A stretch of DNA of 64,000 bases from Acerihabitans arboris (GCF_010131535.1 NZ_WUBS01000017.1:1-64000); one strand, 5' to 3'; shown: positions 26,453 through 35,737, counted from the stretch's first letter. Made by a program: numbers and translations. The notes: generated by a model from the letters alone, not told the origin.

Positions 26453-27631
26453 ATGACGTTTTCCCGGCTGCTGGCCGCCGCCGGGCAGTTCGGCGCGCTC
26501 TTTGGCGCCGGCGCCGCCCGGCGCGACCAGGAGCGACAGTTGCCCAGGGAGGAAATCGCATCCCTGGCCGGCGCCGGCCTGCTGGCGGCCCGCGTGCCGC
26601 GGGAATATGGCGGCAGCGGGGTGAGCCTCTCTGAATGGGTGCGCCTGATGCTGCCCCTGGCCCAGGGCGATCCTAATATCGCCCAGGCCATCCAGCCCCA
26701 TGCCTGCGGCATTGAAAAGCTGCGTATCTACGGTACCCCGGCGCAGCGGCGGCGCTATCTGGGCGTTATCGGCGACGGCGCCCTGATAACCAACGCGTCG
26801 GCCGAGCGCGATACCGGCGTGGTCGGGCAGATCGCCACGCGCCTGGCGCGGGAAGGCGCCGGCTGGCGGCTGGACGGCACCAAGCACTATGCCACCGGCA
26901 GCCTGTTCGCCCAATATTTCTATGTATTGGCCAATGATGATAACGGCGGGCGGGCGCTGGCGCTGCTGCCGGTGGACCGGCGCGGCGTGCATATCAAGGA
27001 CGACTGGAACGGCATGGGGCAACGCACCACCGCCAGCGGCAGCGTGACCTTTGACCATGTATTGCTGGCCGACGACGAAATCCTGCCGCTGCCGGAATGG
27101 AAAACCCGCCGCACCTATGAAGGCGCCTTTGCCCAACTGCTGCACGCGGTTATCGACACCGGCATCGCGCTGGGCGCGCTGGAGGATGCCGCCGAATACG
27201 GCCGCAGCCGCGCCAGGCCCGTGAGCGACGCCAGGGTCGACCGGGCCGGCGACGATCCTTACGTTCAGCAGGCGGTGGGTGAAATGTCGGTGCTGGCGCA
27301 CGGCGCCGAGGCGTTGGTCGGGCGCGCCGCCGGGCGGCTTGAGCAGGCCATGGCGTTATTTTGGCGCGGCGCGGACGCCGAACGCGCCCTGGGCGAGGCC
27401 TCGGTTGCCGTCGCCGAAGCCAAGGTCGCGGCCGAGCAGGCGGCGCTGCGCGTGAGCGAAATGCTTTACCGCGTCGGCGGCGCCGGCGCGACGGTGCAGA
27501 CGCTGAACCTGGATCGGCACTGGCGCAACGCGCGCACCCACACCACCCATGATCCGATCGCCTACAAGACCAAGACTATCGGCGATTTCGTGCTAAACGA
27601 TCGCCTGCCGCCGATCGGCACTAAAATTTGA
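26453..27631 (+). CDS. SfnB/DszC-like flavin monooxygenase, copy 3
   Basis: A protein of about 392 residues, the third acyl-CoA-dehydrogenase-fold oxygenase in the locus. It has LLAARVPREYGGSGVSLSEW, KHYATGSLFAQYFYVL, DDWNGMGQRTTASGSVTF and the C-terminal HWRNARTHTTHDPIAYK. It is closer to copy 1 than to copy 2. The start is uncertain: ATG 26453 fits the paralogues, while an in-frame GTG at 26420 would overlap the aldolase stop. Neither has a strong ribosome site. Confidence 0.83.
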   Translation: MTFSRLLAAAGQFGALFGAGAARRDQERQLPREEIASLAGAGLLAARVPREYGGSGVSLSEWVRLMLPLAQGDPNIAQAIQPHACGIEKLRIYGTPAQRRRYLGVIGDGALITNASAERDTGVVGQIATRLAREGAGWRLDGTKHYATGSLFAQYFYVLANDDNGGRALALLPVDRRGVHIKDDWNGMGQRTTASGSVTFDHVLLADDEILPLPEWKTRRTYEGAFAQLLHAVIDTGIALGALEDAAEYGRSRARPVSDARVDRAGDDPYVQQAVGEMSVLAHGAEALVGRAAGRLEQAMALFWRGADAERALGEASVAVAEAKVAAEQAALRVSEMLYRVGGAGATVQTLNLDRHWRNARTHTTHDPIAYKTKTIGDFVLNDRLPPIGTKI

Positions 27632-27639
27632 GGTTGCCC

Positions 27640-28785
27640 ATGCACTATCCCATTTTACCGCCGCTGCCGCCGGATAGCCCGTTGGGCATTGCGATGAAAC
27701 AGCCGCTGATGCTCGGACTGTTTTTACCGATCCACAATGGCGGCTGGACCATGTCCTCCTACCCCAGGTCCACCGACTGGACCTTTGATTACAACGCCGC
27801 GCTGACCCGTCAGGCCGAGGCATTGGGTTTCGAGCTGGTCTTCGGCCCGGCGCACTGGCTGCCCAAAGGCGGCTTCGGCGGGGAAATCCGCTATCGCGAA
27901 ACCGCGCTCGACACCTTGATGACCGCGGCCGGCCTGGCGGCCGTCACCGAGCGCATCCTGCTGATTGCCACGGTGCATATTTTCTACGGTCCCTGGCATC
28001 CCCTGCATCTGGCCAAGTTCGGCGCGACGCTTGATCATATGTCGGGCGGCCGCTGGGGACTGAATGTCGTCACCGGTTTTCGTAAAGACGAATGGGCGAT
28101 GTTCGGCCAGGAGCAGCCCGGCCATGATCGGCGCTATGCGCTAGCCGACGAATATGTCTCGCTGCTCCAGCGGCTCTGGGCAGGGACGGATAACCTGGAT
28201 TACAAAAGCGAACACTGGGAGCTGAACCAGGCGTTTGTGACGCCAAAACCCCGTTATGGCCGTCCCGTGATGGTCAGCGCCACCAGTTCGACGGCCGGCA
28301 TAATCCATGCGGTACGCCAGGCCGATTTAATCTTCGTGACCAGCCCGGCCGGCGCGTCGTTCGAGGCGGCCATCGCCGCGCTGCCGGACATTACCCGCCA
28401 GGTCAGGGCGGCGGCGCAGGCTATCGACCGCGACGTGCGTATCCTGATCAACCCGATGATTATCGCGCGCGATACCGAGGCCGAGGCGCGCGCGGTCTAT
28501 CGGTCGATCCTTGATCGGGCAGACCAGGGGGCGGTGGACGGTTTTTTCCATTCCCACGCCACCGGCGACAGCCGTTCCTGGCGCGGCCACCAGCGGGATG
28601 AGCGTATCGTCGGCGGCAATATCCAGCTGGTCGGCACGCCGGAGCAGATTGTCGAACAAATCATCCGGCTTAAGGCTATCGGCTGTGACGGACTGCAGTT
28701 GTGTTTTGTCGACTATCAACCCGAGCTGGCTTATTTCGGCCAGCGGATCCTGCCGCTGCTCAAACAGGCGGGCCTGCGTATCTGA
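27640..28785 (+). CDS. SsuD/SfnG-like FMN-dependent monooxygenase
   Basis: A 381-residue luciferase-like monooxygenase, shorter than the two NtaA-type enzymes and closer to alkanesulfonate and dimethylsulfone monooxygenases. Landmarks are LGLFLPIHNGGW, a LDHMSGGRWGLNVVTGF segment, KSEHWELNQAFVTPKPRYG and GTPEQIVEQI. The ATG at 27640 follows TGAGG, which overlaps the stop of the upstream oxygenase gene. It would release sulfite from a sulfonate or sulfone using FMNH2. It is followed by the rhodanese gene. Confidence 0.87.
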   Translation: MHYPILPPLPPDSPLGIAMKQPLMLGLFLPIHNGGWTMSSYPRSTDWTFDYNAALTRQAEALGFELVFGPAHWLPKGGFGGEIRYRETALDTLMTAAGLAAVTERILLIATVHIFYGPWHPLHLAKFGATLDHMSGGRWGLNVVTGFRKDEWAMFGQEQPGHDRRYALADEYVSLLQRLWAGTDNLDYKSEHWELNQAFVTPKPRYGRPVMVSATSSTAGIIHAVRQADLIFVTSPAGASFEAAIAALPDITRQVRAAAQAIDRDVRILINPMIIARDTEAEARAVYRSILDRADQGAVDGFFHSHATGDSRSWRGHQRDERIVGGNIQLVGTPEQIVEQIIRLKAIGCDGLQLCFVDYQPELAYFGQRILPLLKQAGLRI

Positions 28786-28812
28786 TGTTTCTTTTCCTAA
28801 AACAGGTAATCT

Positions 28813-30402
28813 ATGACTCTACGACATGACTTCGGGCGGCCTGTGGCGCTGCCCGCCCTGCTGGACTGGCTTGACGATGGCGAGGAGCTGGCGTTTATCG
28901 ATATCCGGGAAGAAGGCCCCTATGGCGAAGGGCATCCGCTGCTGGCGGTAAACGTTCCCTACAGCCTGCTCGAAACCGCCCTGCCTCCGCTGGTGCCGCG
29001 CGCCGGCACGCGCCTGGTGGTGCTGGGAGACGATGCGGCCGTGGCGGCGCGGGCGCTAGAACGCCTGTCCGTCCTGGGGTATGACGCGCTTTATTTTCTG
29101 GCCGGGGGGATACAGGCCTGGGAACAAGGCGGCCAGCCGTTATTCAAGGGTGTCAATGTGCCCTATAAGGCCTTTGCCGAGTTTGTCGAACACCTGCTGC
29201 ATACGCCGGATATCGCTCCGGCCGAACTGGCGCGCCTGATTGAACAACAGGAGGATTACATCCTGCTGGACAGCCGCACGGCCGAGGAGTACGACCGCTT
29301 CCATGTGCCCAGCGCCATCTCCGTGCCCAGCGCCGAACTGCTCTACCGCTTCGATGATCTGGTGCCTTCGCCCGATACGCTGGTGGTTATCTCGTGCGCC
29401 GGCCGTACCCGCGGCATCATCGGCGCGCAGACCCTGATCAACGCCGGCGTGCCCAATAAAGTGGTCGCGCTGTCCGGCGGCACCCAGGGATGGCGCCTGG
29501 CCGATCTGGCGACGGTACGGGACGATGCCCGCTATTTCCCGCCGTTAAGCGCCAGGGCGGAGAAATCTTCCCGCGACCGGGCGGCAAAACTTGCGCAGCG
29601 CTACGGCGTGAGGACTGTCGACGCGGCCACGCTAGGACAATGGCAGTCGGACCCGGAACGCACCACGTACCTATTTGATGTGCGCAATCATGACGAATAT
29701 CTGCGCGGCCACCGGGCCGGCGCCCGCTGGGCGCCGGGCGGACAGCTGGTGCAATCCCTGGATAAATGGGCGGGCACGCGCAACGCGCGCATCGTGCTCA
29801 ATGATAATGACGGCGTACGGGCCACCACCACCGCCCACTGGCTGCTGCAGCTTGGCTGGGACGCCGTGGTGTTGCCAGGGTTCGATGCGGCGCAGGCATC
29901 GTCACCCCCACCGGCGCCCTTATCGTTGCCGTCCGTCCCGGTTATCGACGCGGCCACGGCCCGGCAACAGCTGGACGCCGGCGCCCTGGGGCTGAGCGCC
30001 GATCGCAGTTGGGACTACCGCCGCGCCCACCCCGCCGGGACCCGCTGGGTAAACCGGTCGCGGCTGACGGATGCCCTGCCAGTCCCGGTGGAACCGTCCG
30101 CCGAGATACTGGTCTTTGCCGGTCAAGGGCCGTTGGCCGAAGGCGTGGCGCGCGATTTAATCGCCGCCGGGTACGATGCCAAACGCGTGGCCGGCAAGCC
30201 GCAGGAGTGGCAGGCCGCGGGTTTGACCGTGCAAAGCAGCCCACAGGATCCGTCCGACGCCCAACAAATCGATTATTTGTTCTGGGTGCATGACCGTCAT
30301 GGCGGCAACGCCGCCGCCAGCGCCGCCTACCTTGCCTGGGAAGCCGACCTGCCGCGTCAGGTGGCCGACCCCGCCGTCGCGCATTTCAATATCCGCAGCT
30401 AA
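28813..30402 (+). CDS. Multidomain rhodanese-like sulfurtransferase (four domains, one active Cys)
   Basis: A 529-residue cytoplasmic protein with four rhodanese-like repeats, roughly residues 1-115, 120-235, 250-360 and 370-470. Only the second keeps an active-site loop with a cysteine, Cys195 in VISCAGRTRGI. The corresponding loops of the others read LGDDAAV, LNDNDGVRA and FAGQGPLAE. Rhodaneses move sulfane sulfur to acceptors such as cyanide, sulfite or thioredoxin. As last gene of the organosulfur operon it probably handles the released sulfur. AACAGG precedes the ATG. Confidence 0.85.
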   Translation: MTLRHDFGRPVALPALLDWLDDGEELAFIDIREEGPYGEGHPLLAVNVPYSLLETALPPLVPRAGTRLVVLGDDAAVAARALERLSVLGYDALYFLAGGIQAWEQGGQPLFKGVNVPYKAFAEFVEHLLHTPDIAPAELARLIEQQEDYILLDSRTAEEYDRFHVPSAISVPSAELLYRFDDLVPSPDTLVVISCAGRTRGIIGAQTLINAGVPNKVVALSGGTQGWRLADLATVRDDARYFPPLSARAEKSSRDRAAKLAQRYGVRTVDAATLGQWQSDPERTTYLFDVRNHDEYLRGHRAGARWAPGGQLVQSLDKWAGTRNARIVLNDNDGVRATTTAHWLLQLGWDAVVLPGFDAAQASSPPPAPLSLPSVPVIDAATARQQLDAGALGLSADRSWDYRRAHPAGTRWVNRSRLTDALPVPVEPSAEILVFAGQGPLAEGVARDLIAAGYDAKRVAGKPQEWQAAGLTVQSSPQDPSDAQQIDYLFWVHDRHGGNAAASAAYLAWEADLPRQVADPAVAHFNIRS

Positions 30403-30407
30403 GTGGC

Positions 30408-30442
30408 ATGCCTGTCGCGTCGCCCGCCGCCGCGACAGGCAT
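30408..30442. terminator. Hairpin between convergent rhodanese and LuxR-type genes
   Basis: A perfect 12-bp stem ATGCCTGTCGCG (30408-30419) pairs with CGCGACAGGCAT (30431-30442) across an 11-base loop. The following T-run is short. It lies between two convergent genes and may end both transcripts. Confidence 0.6.
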
Positions 30443-30469
30443 TTCTAAAATTGGTTGCGCAAATGGCCC

Positions 30470-31198
30470 CTACCGCAGGGACGGCGTATCAAATTCGATA
30501 TGGTCGGTCTGTAAAAAGCGTTTCGGCAGATAGCGGTGATAATGACGTTGTTCGCAAAACGCCCTGAAGTCGTCAATGTGGGTCGTGCCTGACTTGTTAT
30601 AGAGTTTTTGCATATAATTGTGCACGGTGTTTTCGGCGAGGTTTAACCGTTTCGCCACCTGTTTGGACTTCATGCCCTGCAAACGAAAAAACATCACCTC
30701 GCATTCCTTTTCAGTGAAAAAATCATCCGGCTTATTAAGCAATAACGAGCCGGGCATATGACCTTTTACATAGTCGTTAAGGGTATATACCTCCAGCTTT
30801 TTGGTGTAGACCAATACGCCGACGCACTTATCATCCATATCCTTGAAAGGAAGTTTATTGACCACGATGGGGTAATCTATGGCGTATGGATGATTTTCCA
30901 ATATATTATTTGCTTTCTCTGTGCTCATCACCCGCCGGTCTTGCTTCACAAATTCCCGCGGGTTATCAAATTCCTCTAGCGCAGAGTCTATTTCACAATC
31001 CAATTTACCGATTAACTCCTTGGTCGACTTGACATTAAACACCTCTCGCGCCATCGGTTCGTTAGCATAAATAATCCGGGACTCCCGATTTTTTATGCAA
31101 TACGGATCGGGCAAATGATCGAGCAATTTAATCATTTCTTGGTTTAGCGTTATTTCTGGAATTAAATCATCACTACCGCTTACGGCCGCATTCATCAT
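30470..31198 (-). CDS. PAS-domain LuxR-type transcriptional regulator
   Basis: A 242-residue regulator. The first half contains a PAS-like sensor (LLDHLPDPYCIKNRESRIIY). The C-terminal part is a LuxR-type helix-turn-helix (FFTEKECEVMFFRLQGMKSK, then VAKRLNLAENTVHNYMQKLY). There is no receiver aspartate pattern, so it is not a response regulator; it should bind a small ligand or cofactor. Its target is unknown. It is convergent with the organosulfur operon and transcribed alone, so autoregulation or a distant target is as likely as control of neighbours. Confidence 0.82.
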   Translation of the reverse strand: MMNAAVSGSDDLIPEITLNQEMIKLLDHLPDPYCIKNRESRIIYANEPMAREVFNVKSTKELIGKLDCEIDSALEEFDNPREFVKQDRRVMSTEKANNILENHPYAIDYPIVVNKLPFKDMDDKCVGVLVYTKKLEVYTLNDYVKGHMPGSLLLNKPDDFFTEKECEVMFFRLQGMKSKQVAKRLNLAENTVHNYMQKLYNKSGTTHIDDFRAFCEQRHYHRYLPKRFLQTDHIEFDTPSLR

Positions 31199-31561
31199 AA
31201 TATCATCCTGTTCAGTTAAAATATGGTTAACTAAGACAGGATAGCACCCTGTAACATTCGGTTATACTGACCTTTAGTCAAGTCGATATCCGCATCTGAC
31301 AATTATAATAGAATTTAATAAAACAGATGTAATAAACACCGATCTTACAATGGACCTGATTCAGCGCATGCCGCTGAATCCGTTATCCACGCTATCAATG
31401 CGCGATTTGCCGCTTCAGGCCGCCCAAGCGTTGGCGATGGACGCACTGCGGCGCCGCCGTCGCGTGGAGGGCCGCCGCCTTGCCCGCAATGGTTTACCCC
31501 GAGCGTAGAGTCAATGGCCGCCGGCCATAGGGCCATAACGGCGCCTGTGCGCCATGGGCAT
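31199..31561. other. Intergenic region with one doubtful small ORF
   Basis: An AT-rich left half probably carries the promoter of the LuxR-type gene. A 52-codon frame at 31350-31508 (ATG to TAG, arginine-rich middle) has no ribosome site and no recognisable family, so it is not called as a gene. Confidence 0.4.
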
Positions 31562-31589
31562 AAAAAAACCCCAGTCGGGTGGGGTTTTT
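31562..31589 (-). terminator. Bidirectional terminator of the lipoprotein gene
   Basis: An AAAACCCC ... GGGGTTTT stem with an 8-base loop, flanked by A on the left and T on the right, just past the stop of the DUF903 lipoprotein gene at 31612. Confidence 0.8.
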
Positions 31590-31611
31590 ACCTCTGCGCA
31601 AACGTTAAGGG

Positions 31612-31839
31612 TCAATGCTGGATTTCCATCATTTCCTTAACGTCGCCGCGATTGATCTGCTGCTTGGTACCATTAGCATCTTTATAGCTTATCATGCCGG
31701 TCTGGTCGTCAACCTTAGGTTTCCCTTCGCTGACGATGGTGCGTCCGTCATTGGTATGCATAGCATAATTATTATCGGCGCAACCCGCCAGCAGGGCGGT
31801 AAACATAAAAGCGGATAAAACACATAAGCTTTTTTTCAT
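31612..31839 (-). CDS. YgdI/YgdR-like DUF903 lipoprotein
   Basis: A 75-residue outer-membrane-type lipoprotein. MKKSLCVLSAFMFTALLAGC is a signal peptide ending in the lipobox LAGC. The mature part has the DUF903 SH3-like sequence (NDGRTIVSEGKPKVDDQTGM, then SYKDANGTKQQINRGDVKEM). The start at 31839 is set by AAGGAG six bases upstream. Small lipoproteins of this family occur across enterobacteria, often in several copies; their function is unclear. Confidence 0.9.
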   Translation of the reverse strand: MKKSLCVLSAFMFTALLAGCADNNYAMHTNDGRTIVSEGKPKVDDQTGMISYKDANGTKQQINRGDVKEMMEIQH

Positions 31840-32050
31840 AAACAACTCCTTTTTGTTAGGCCTAATACAGGTTTAGCACATGTCACCGAGGCCGCAAGCG
31901 GGAGCGCATCTTTAGCTCATTTTATCAATGGACCTTGATGCCGGTCACTTTAAAACGTCTGCGAACTCTTTATTTTAGCCGTAGCGAGCGATACGCGCGA
32001 CCCGGCCCCGGACTGCTGTTATCAGTCTTCTTTCATTGGAGGAACCCGCT

Positions 32051-32968
32051 GTGTCGAAAAAAAAACTTTTTTATTCTTCTACCGCCGAAATGACCTGCCT
32101 GTTCCGGGCCCAGTCGTTTGGCGAACAACGAAAACAGTTCAAAGGCGACGATTTTATCGCAGTGATGATTTGTAGCGCCTTGAACTCCTTCCTTTCGATG
32201 ATGCACAAATCTTTTCCGCCGGGTTCCGATATATTTAATTCTTTAGCGCCTCCGGGCGCCTATGAATATATCTCAGCCAGGACTAACTTCCTGGATAATT
32301 TATTCAGGACATTGCCAATGGAATGCCGGCAGGTATTTATTCTCGGCGCCGGCTTTGATTCCAGGGCCTGCCGGTTCCAGCAACAGCTTAAAAACTGCCA
32401 GGTTTACGAGTGCGATCATCCCGATATGCAACAAACCAAATTAGCTATATTTAAAAAAATTGATATTGATTTCCCTGATAATGTACATTTTGTCGCGGTG
32501 GATTTCTCCCGGCAATCGTTAAGCGATGCTTTTGCACAGCACGATATCCCGCGCGGGGAAAACTGTTTTTTTGTCCTGGAGGGGCTGACGTATTACCTTG
32601 ATCCGCCACGTGTCGCGGACATTTTCGCCGCTATCAGCGCACACGGCTGCCCGGGGAGCCAGGTTTTTTTTGATTTTCCGGATGCCGGGGTTATCACCGG
32701 TGAAAATGATAACCATGATTCACAGGCGTGCGCTGAAGAGGTGAAAAAACTGGGTGAAATATGGAAATTCGGCATTGCGCCCGGTATGGCGGCTCAATTC
32801 CTGGGCAAATTCAATTTCGATATTATCGAGCTGTTGACCTCGGACGAGATGGAACAGCGCTATTTTACCGATGAAAATCATCACCGGCTGGCCAAGGTAA
32901 TGAGTTCACTTACGCTGGCGCTAGCCCAGCGGGCACGCACGGGGTCTACACCCGGCCATGGCCGCTGA
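32051..32968 (+). CDS. SAM-dependent methyltransferase, LCMT (leucine carboxyl methyltransferase) family
   Basis: A 305-residue class I methyltransferase. QVFILGAGFDSRACRF is the SAM-binding motif I of the LCMT/PPM1 family, and the acidic VYECDHPDMQ and FVLEGLTYYL segments also match. Family members methylate carboxylates of small molecules or peptides, often in secondary metabolism. GTG at 32051 is the likely start because GGAGG lies eight bases upstream. It stands alone between the lipoprotein and pagP, so its substrate is not hinted at by context. Confidence 0.8.
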   Translation: MSKKKLFYSSTAEMTCLFRAQSFGEQRKQFKGDDFIAVMICSALNSFLSMMHKSFPPGSDIFNSLAPPGAYEYISARTNFLDNLFRTLPMECRQVFILGAGFDSRACRFQQQLKNCQVYECDHPDMQQTKLAIFKKIDIDFPDNVHFVAVDFSRQSLSDAFAQHDIPRGENCFFVLEGLTYYLDPPRVADIFAAISAHGCPGSQVFFDFPDAGVITGENDNHDSQACAEEVKKLGEIWKFGIAPGMAAQFLGKFNFDIIELLTSDEMEQRYFTDENHHRLAKVMSSLTLALAQRARTGSTPGHGR

Positions 32969-33006
32969 AGTCCCGCCGCCAGGACGGAAAATCAGGATCG
33001 CCAAGA

Positions 33007-33591
33007 TTAAATTTGCCATCTTAACCAGGCAAAAAATACGTTGCCGTTATTGCGGGTTCCGGGGATATAAGTGCCCTGGAAAGTGAATTTCTGATAGCTC
33101 ACCGACGCCAGCGGCAATACCGCCGGGATGGGATAATAACCCCAGTTATGCCGGGCCGTGACCCCGAGGGTAAAACCCGCCCCCACCCTGAACGCCTTAT
33201 CAGCCAGCGGTCGCCACCGCGATTCCCAGGCATATCCGGCGAAAGGCTCCCAGCGATTGAATGAGTCCTTGAAGGCCATCATATATAGTGCATGCCAATT
33301 ATCACGTTCGTCCAGGCGCGAAACGCCATATCCAGCCCCCCAGGGGCGTTCATTATATCGCCGGATATGTTCGTCACTATAAAAATATCTGTTATGCCAG
33401 GATATCGCCGGCAAGTAAATATCCTGATCGGGTGAAGCATGCCATGTTTTAGCCACATTGGCGGTAAAGCTCCGCCACAAGCCGTTATCCCGCGCCGGCA
33501 TGGGATCATTAGCGAAATTTAATGCAATCGCCTCAGGTAATATACCCGCCACCAGCAGCGGGACTGCCACCCATTTATTAAACAACGTCAC
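33007..33591 (-). CDS. pagP: Lipid A palmitoyltransferase PagP
   Basis: A 194-residue outer-membrane enzyme that moves palmitate from phospholipid to lipid A. The N-terminus is a signal peptide ([17 protein letters not shown]). The mature protein shows [20 protein letters not shown] with the family's essential His, [20 protein letters not shown] with the Asp/Ser region, and beta-barrel strands to the end FAWLRWQI. Length and order match enterobacterial PagP. It is usually PhoP-controlled; I could not locate a PhoP box with confidence. Confidence 0.93.
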   Translation of the reverse strand: MTLFNKWVAVPLLVAGILPEAIALNFANDPMPARDNGLWRSFTANVAKTWHASPDQDIYLPAISWHNRYFYSDEHIRRYNERPWGAGYGVSRLDERDNWHALYMMAFKDSFNRWEPFAGYAWESRWRPLADKAFRVGAGFTLGVTARHNWGYYPIPAVLPLASVSYQKFTFQGTYIPGTRNNGNVFFAWLRWQI

Positions 33592-33882
33592 ATTACTGCT
33601 CCCTGATGGCGATATTTCGCACCATCATTAACAACAAGCATTGTATATTATTAAGCGTAGGTCATACACAGGCTACCCGTAGGATCACGCGTGATGAAAT
33701 TCTCGAAGCGCAGTTTATGCCACACTTTGTATAAACCTAATATAAATAAACATAAAAAGATGCCGATGGCCGCGGTCGATTTTTATCACCCCGCGCGGGC
33801 CTCGGCGGCCAAGGACAGGAAGATTGTTCCTAGGGCGCCGTTGCAAGCGGCCGGTGGCGATAAGCCACGGCTCCACGGCCGC

Positions 33883-34830
33883 TCACTTTCCTAAACGGCT
33901 GGTAACCGTGGGATTGTTGTCGGAGGCTTGCGCTCCCGCGTCCCACGGCAGGCCACCGGCGAACAGCCGGGTGATCCACTGGATGAAGGCCCCGGTCCGC
34001 GCGGGCGTGAACTGCCTGGATGGACGGACCAGATAAATCCCCTCGTCTATCGCGAAATGCCATTGCGGCAAGACCTGGATCAGGGTGCCCACGGCAAAGT
34101 CGCGGGCCATTGACCAGTCGCCGAAGCCGACGATGCCGATCCCCTGGCGCGCCGCTTCGAGCAGGGCGCCGATGTCGTTCGAACGATAGCTCCCCGCGGG
34201 CAGGATCGTCTCGCGCAGATTGCCCCTGCGCATGCGCCATTCGGGCGTCGAGACCGGCCCGGTATACCGTAGCAGATTGTGGGCCGCCAACGCGCCAGGG
34301 GAGGCGGGAACCCCGTGGCGTTCCAGATAATCCGGCGAAGCGCCAAGGACGATCCGGTGGTCGCCGAGCTTGCGGGCAACCAGCCGACTGTCGCCCAGCG
34401 TGCCGAGACGCAACGCGGCATCGAACCCCTCCCCGACGAGATCGACATAGCGCTCGGCATAGTCGACCTCGATATCGAGGCCGGGATAGCGACGCGCGAA
34501 GTCTGGCAGCGCCGGCGCGAGCCATTGTCGCCCCATCGCCGCCGGGAAGGCCAGGCGCAACCGGCCCCGCAGCTCGACTCCGCCGGCCGCGGCCTCCTGC
34601 TCGGCCTCGAAAATGGCGTCGGTCGCGATCCGAAGGCGTTCGGCGAATCGCGCGCCTGCTTCCGTCAGGCGCACCCGCCGCGTCCCGAGACGTCGCTCCA
34701 GCGCGCCGATGCGCTTGGAAATGACCGTCGAATGACGTTGGAGCGCCGAGGCCGCCGCGACGAACGAACCTTCCCGCGCGACAGCGAGTAATGCCGCGAA
34801 CTCATCGGCTTGCCTCTTGTCCAGATTCAT
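33883..34830 (-). CDS. LysR-family transcriptional regulator
   Basis: A 315-residue LysR-type regulator. Residues 1-60 hold the winged helix-turn-helix (DEFAALLAVAREGSFVAAAS, then ALQRHSTVISKRIGALERRL), and the rest is the two-lobe effector domain. The start MNLDKRQADEF at 34830 fits the family, although the frame is open to 34938. The start region is duplicated (see 34813-34872). It diverges from the nitroreductase gene at 35082 and probably controls it. Confidence 0.87.
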   Translation of the reverse strand: MNLDKRQADEFAALLAVAREGSFVAAASALQRHSTVISKRIGALERRLGTRRVRLTEAGARFAERLRIATDAIFEAEQEAAAGGVELRGRLRLAFPAAMGRQWLAPALPDFARRYPGLDIEVDYAERYVDLVGEGFDAALRLGTLGDSRLVARKLGDHRIVLGASPDYLERHGVPASPGALAAHNLLRYTGPVSTPEWRMRRGNLRETILPAGSYRSNDIGALLEAARQGIGIVGFGDWSMARDFAVGTLIQVLPQWHFAIDEGIYLVRPSRQFTPARTGAFIQWITRLFAGGLPWDAGAQASDNNPTVTSRLGK

Positions 34831-34872
34831 AGCGCTAGCATCACCCTTTGTCCAGATCCATGACGCTAGCAT
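34813..34872 (-). repeat. Imperfect tandem duplication across the LysR start codon
   Basis: Read on the minus strand, two about 28-base copies (34872-34845 and 34841-34813) share ATGCTAGCG and ATCTGGACAA. The upstream copy carries its own ATG that opens a six-codon frame (MDLDKG, then stop) imitating the true N-terminus MNLDK. It may be a mini upstream ORF. Confidence 0.7.
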
Positions 34873-35081
34873 AGGCTCGGCGTTGCGTCGCCACAACCCT
34901 CCGATTGCTGCATGACTTGCAGCATTGTCCTGCACCAACCCCGGCTTTACCCGTGCTACAGTGCTGCTATTATTTAGCGGGATCCCCTTCTCGCCGTTCG
35001 CCGGAGAGCGCTGAGGCCGACGCTACACCACCCGGCGGGACAGGATCCCTGCCGGCAAATTCAAACCTGAAGGAAAACGAG

Positions 35082-35720
35082 ATGACGACCGTAAATGAAA
35101 GACTGGCATGGCGCTATGCAACCAAGAAGTTCGATGCGACGAAAAGCGTGCCTGCCGAAAGGCTCGAACGTATCGTTGAAGCCGTGCGGCTGGCGCCTAC
35201 CTCAAGCGGGCTCCAGCCATTTGAGTTGTTGGTGGTGAGCAATGCGGATGTCCGCGCAAGGATTCGGAACGTGGCGTGGAACCAGGCGCAAATTACCGAC
35301 TGTTCGCACCTGCTGGTATTTGCCGCATGGGACGACATCACTGACGATCGCGTTAATATGATGTTCGACCTGACCAACGACGTCCGGGGTTTTAAAAACG
35401 AGGGTTGGGAAAATTATCGCCAAATGTTGCTGGGCATCGTCGCCGATCGGGGAACCGAGGCTAACTATCAGGCGGCCGCGCGCCAAGCTTACATCGGCCT
35501 GGGCGCCGCCTTGATTGCCGCGGCTTTCGAAGAGGTCGACGCTACGCCGATGGAAGGATTCGACCCGGCGGCGGTCGATGATATCCTCGATTTGCAATCG
35601 AAGCACCTGCGTAGCGTCGTCATGCTGCCGCTTGGTTATCGGGCGGCCGAGGGTGACTGGCTGGTGAACCTGAAGAAAGTCCGGCGCAGCCGCGATAGCT
35701 TCGTCACTGAAATTAAGTGA
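35082..35720 (+). CDS. NAD(P)H-dependent nitroreductase-family oxidoreductase
   Basis: A 212-residue FMN-dependent nitroreductase-fold enzyme. RYATKKFDATKSVP and VRLAPTSSGLQPFELLVVS are the FMN-binding opening of the NfsB group, and the C-terminal RSVVMLPLGYRAAEGDW is also typical. The start at 35082 follows AAGGA; the open frame upstream lacks a ribosome site. It reduces quinones or nitroaromatics in related proteins. The divergent LysR gene is the likely regulator. Confidence 0.88.
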   Translation: MTTVNERLAWRYATKKFDATKSVPAERLERIVEAVRLAPTSSGLQPFELLVVSNADVRARIRNVAWNQAQITDCSHLLVFAAWDDITDDRVNMMFDLTNDVRGFKNEGWENYRQMLLGIVADRGTEANYQAAARQAYIGLGAALIAAAFEEVDATPMEGFDPAAVDDILDLQSKHLRSVVMLPLGYRAAEGDWLVNLKKVRRSRDSFVTEIK

Positions 35721-35737
35721 ACCATACGGTGCCGTCC

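Noticed and set aside
26276-27301. Long minus-strand open frame (341 codons) opposite the third SfnB/DszC-like gene
   Set aside because: GC-rich shadow; the plus-strand protein carries the family signatures.
31350-31508. 52-codon Arg-rich frame
   Set aside because: No ribosome site and no recognisable conserved features.
33592-33882. Short frames between pagP and the LysR gene
   Set aside because: No ribosome site or motif; treated as non-coding.
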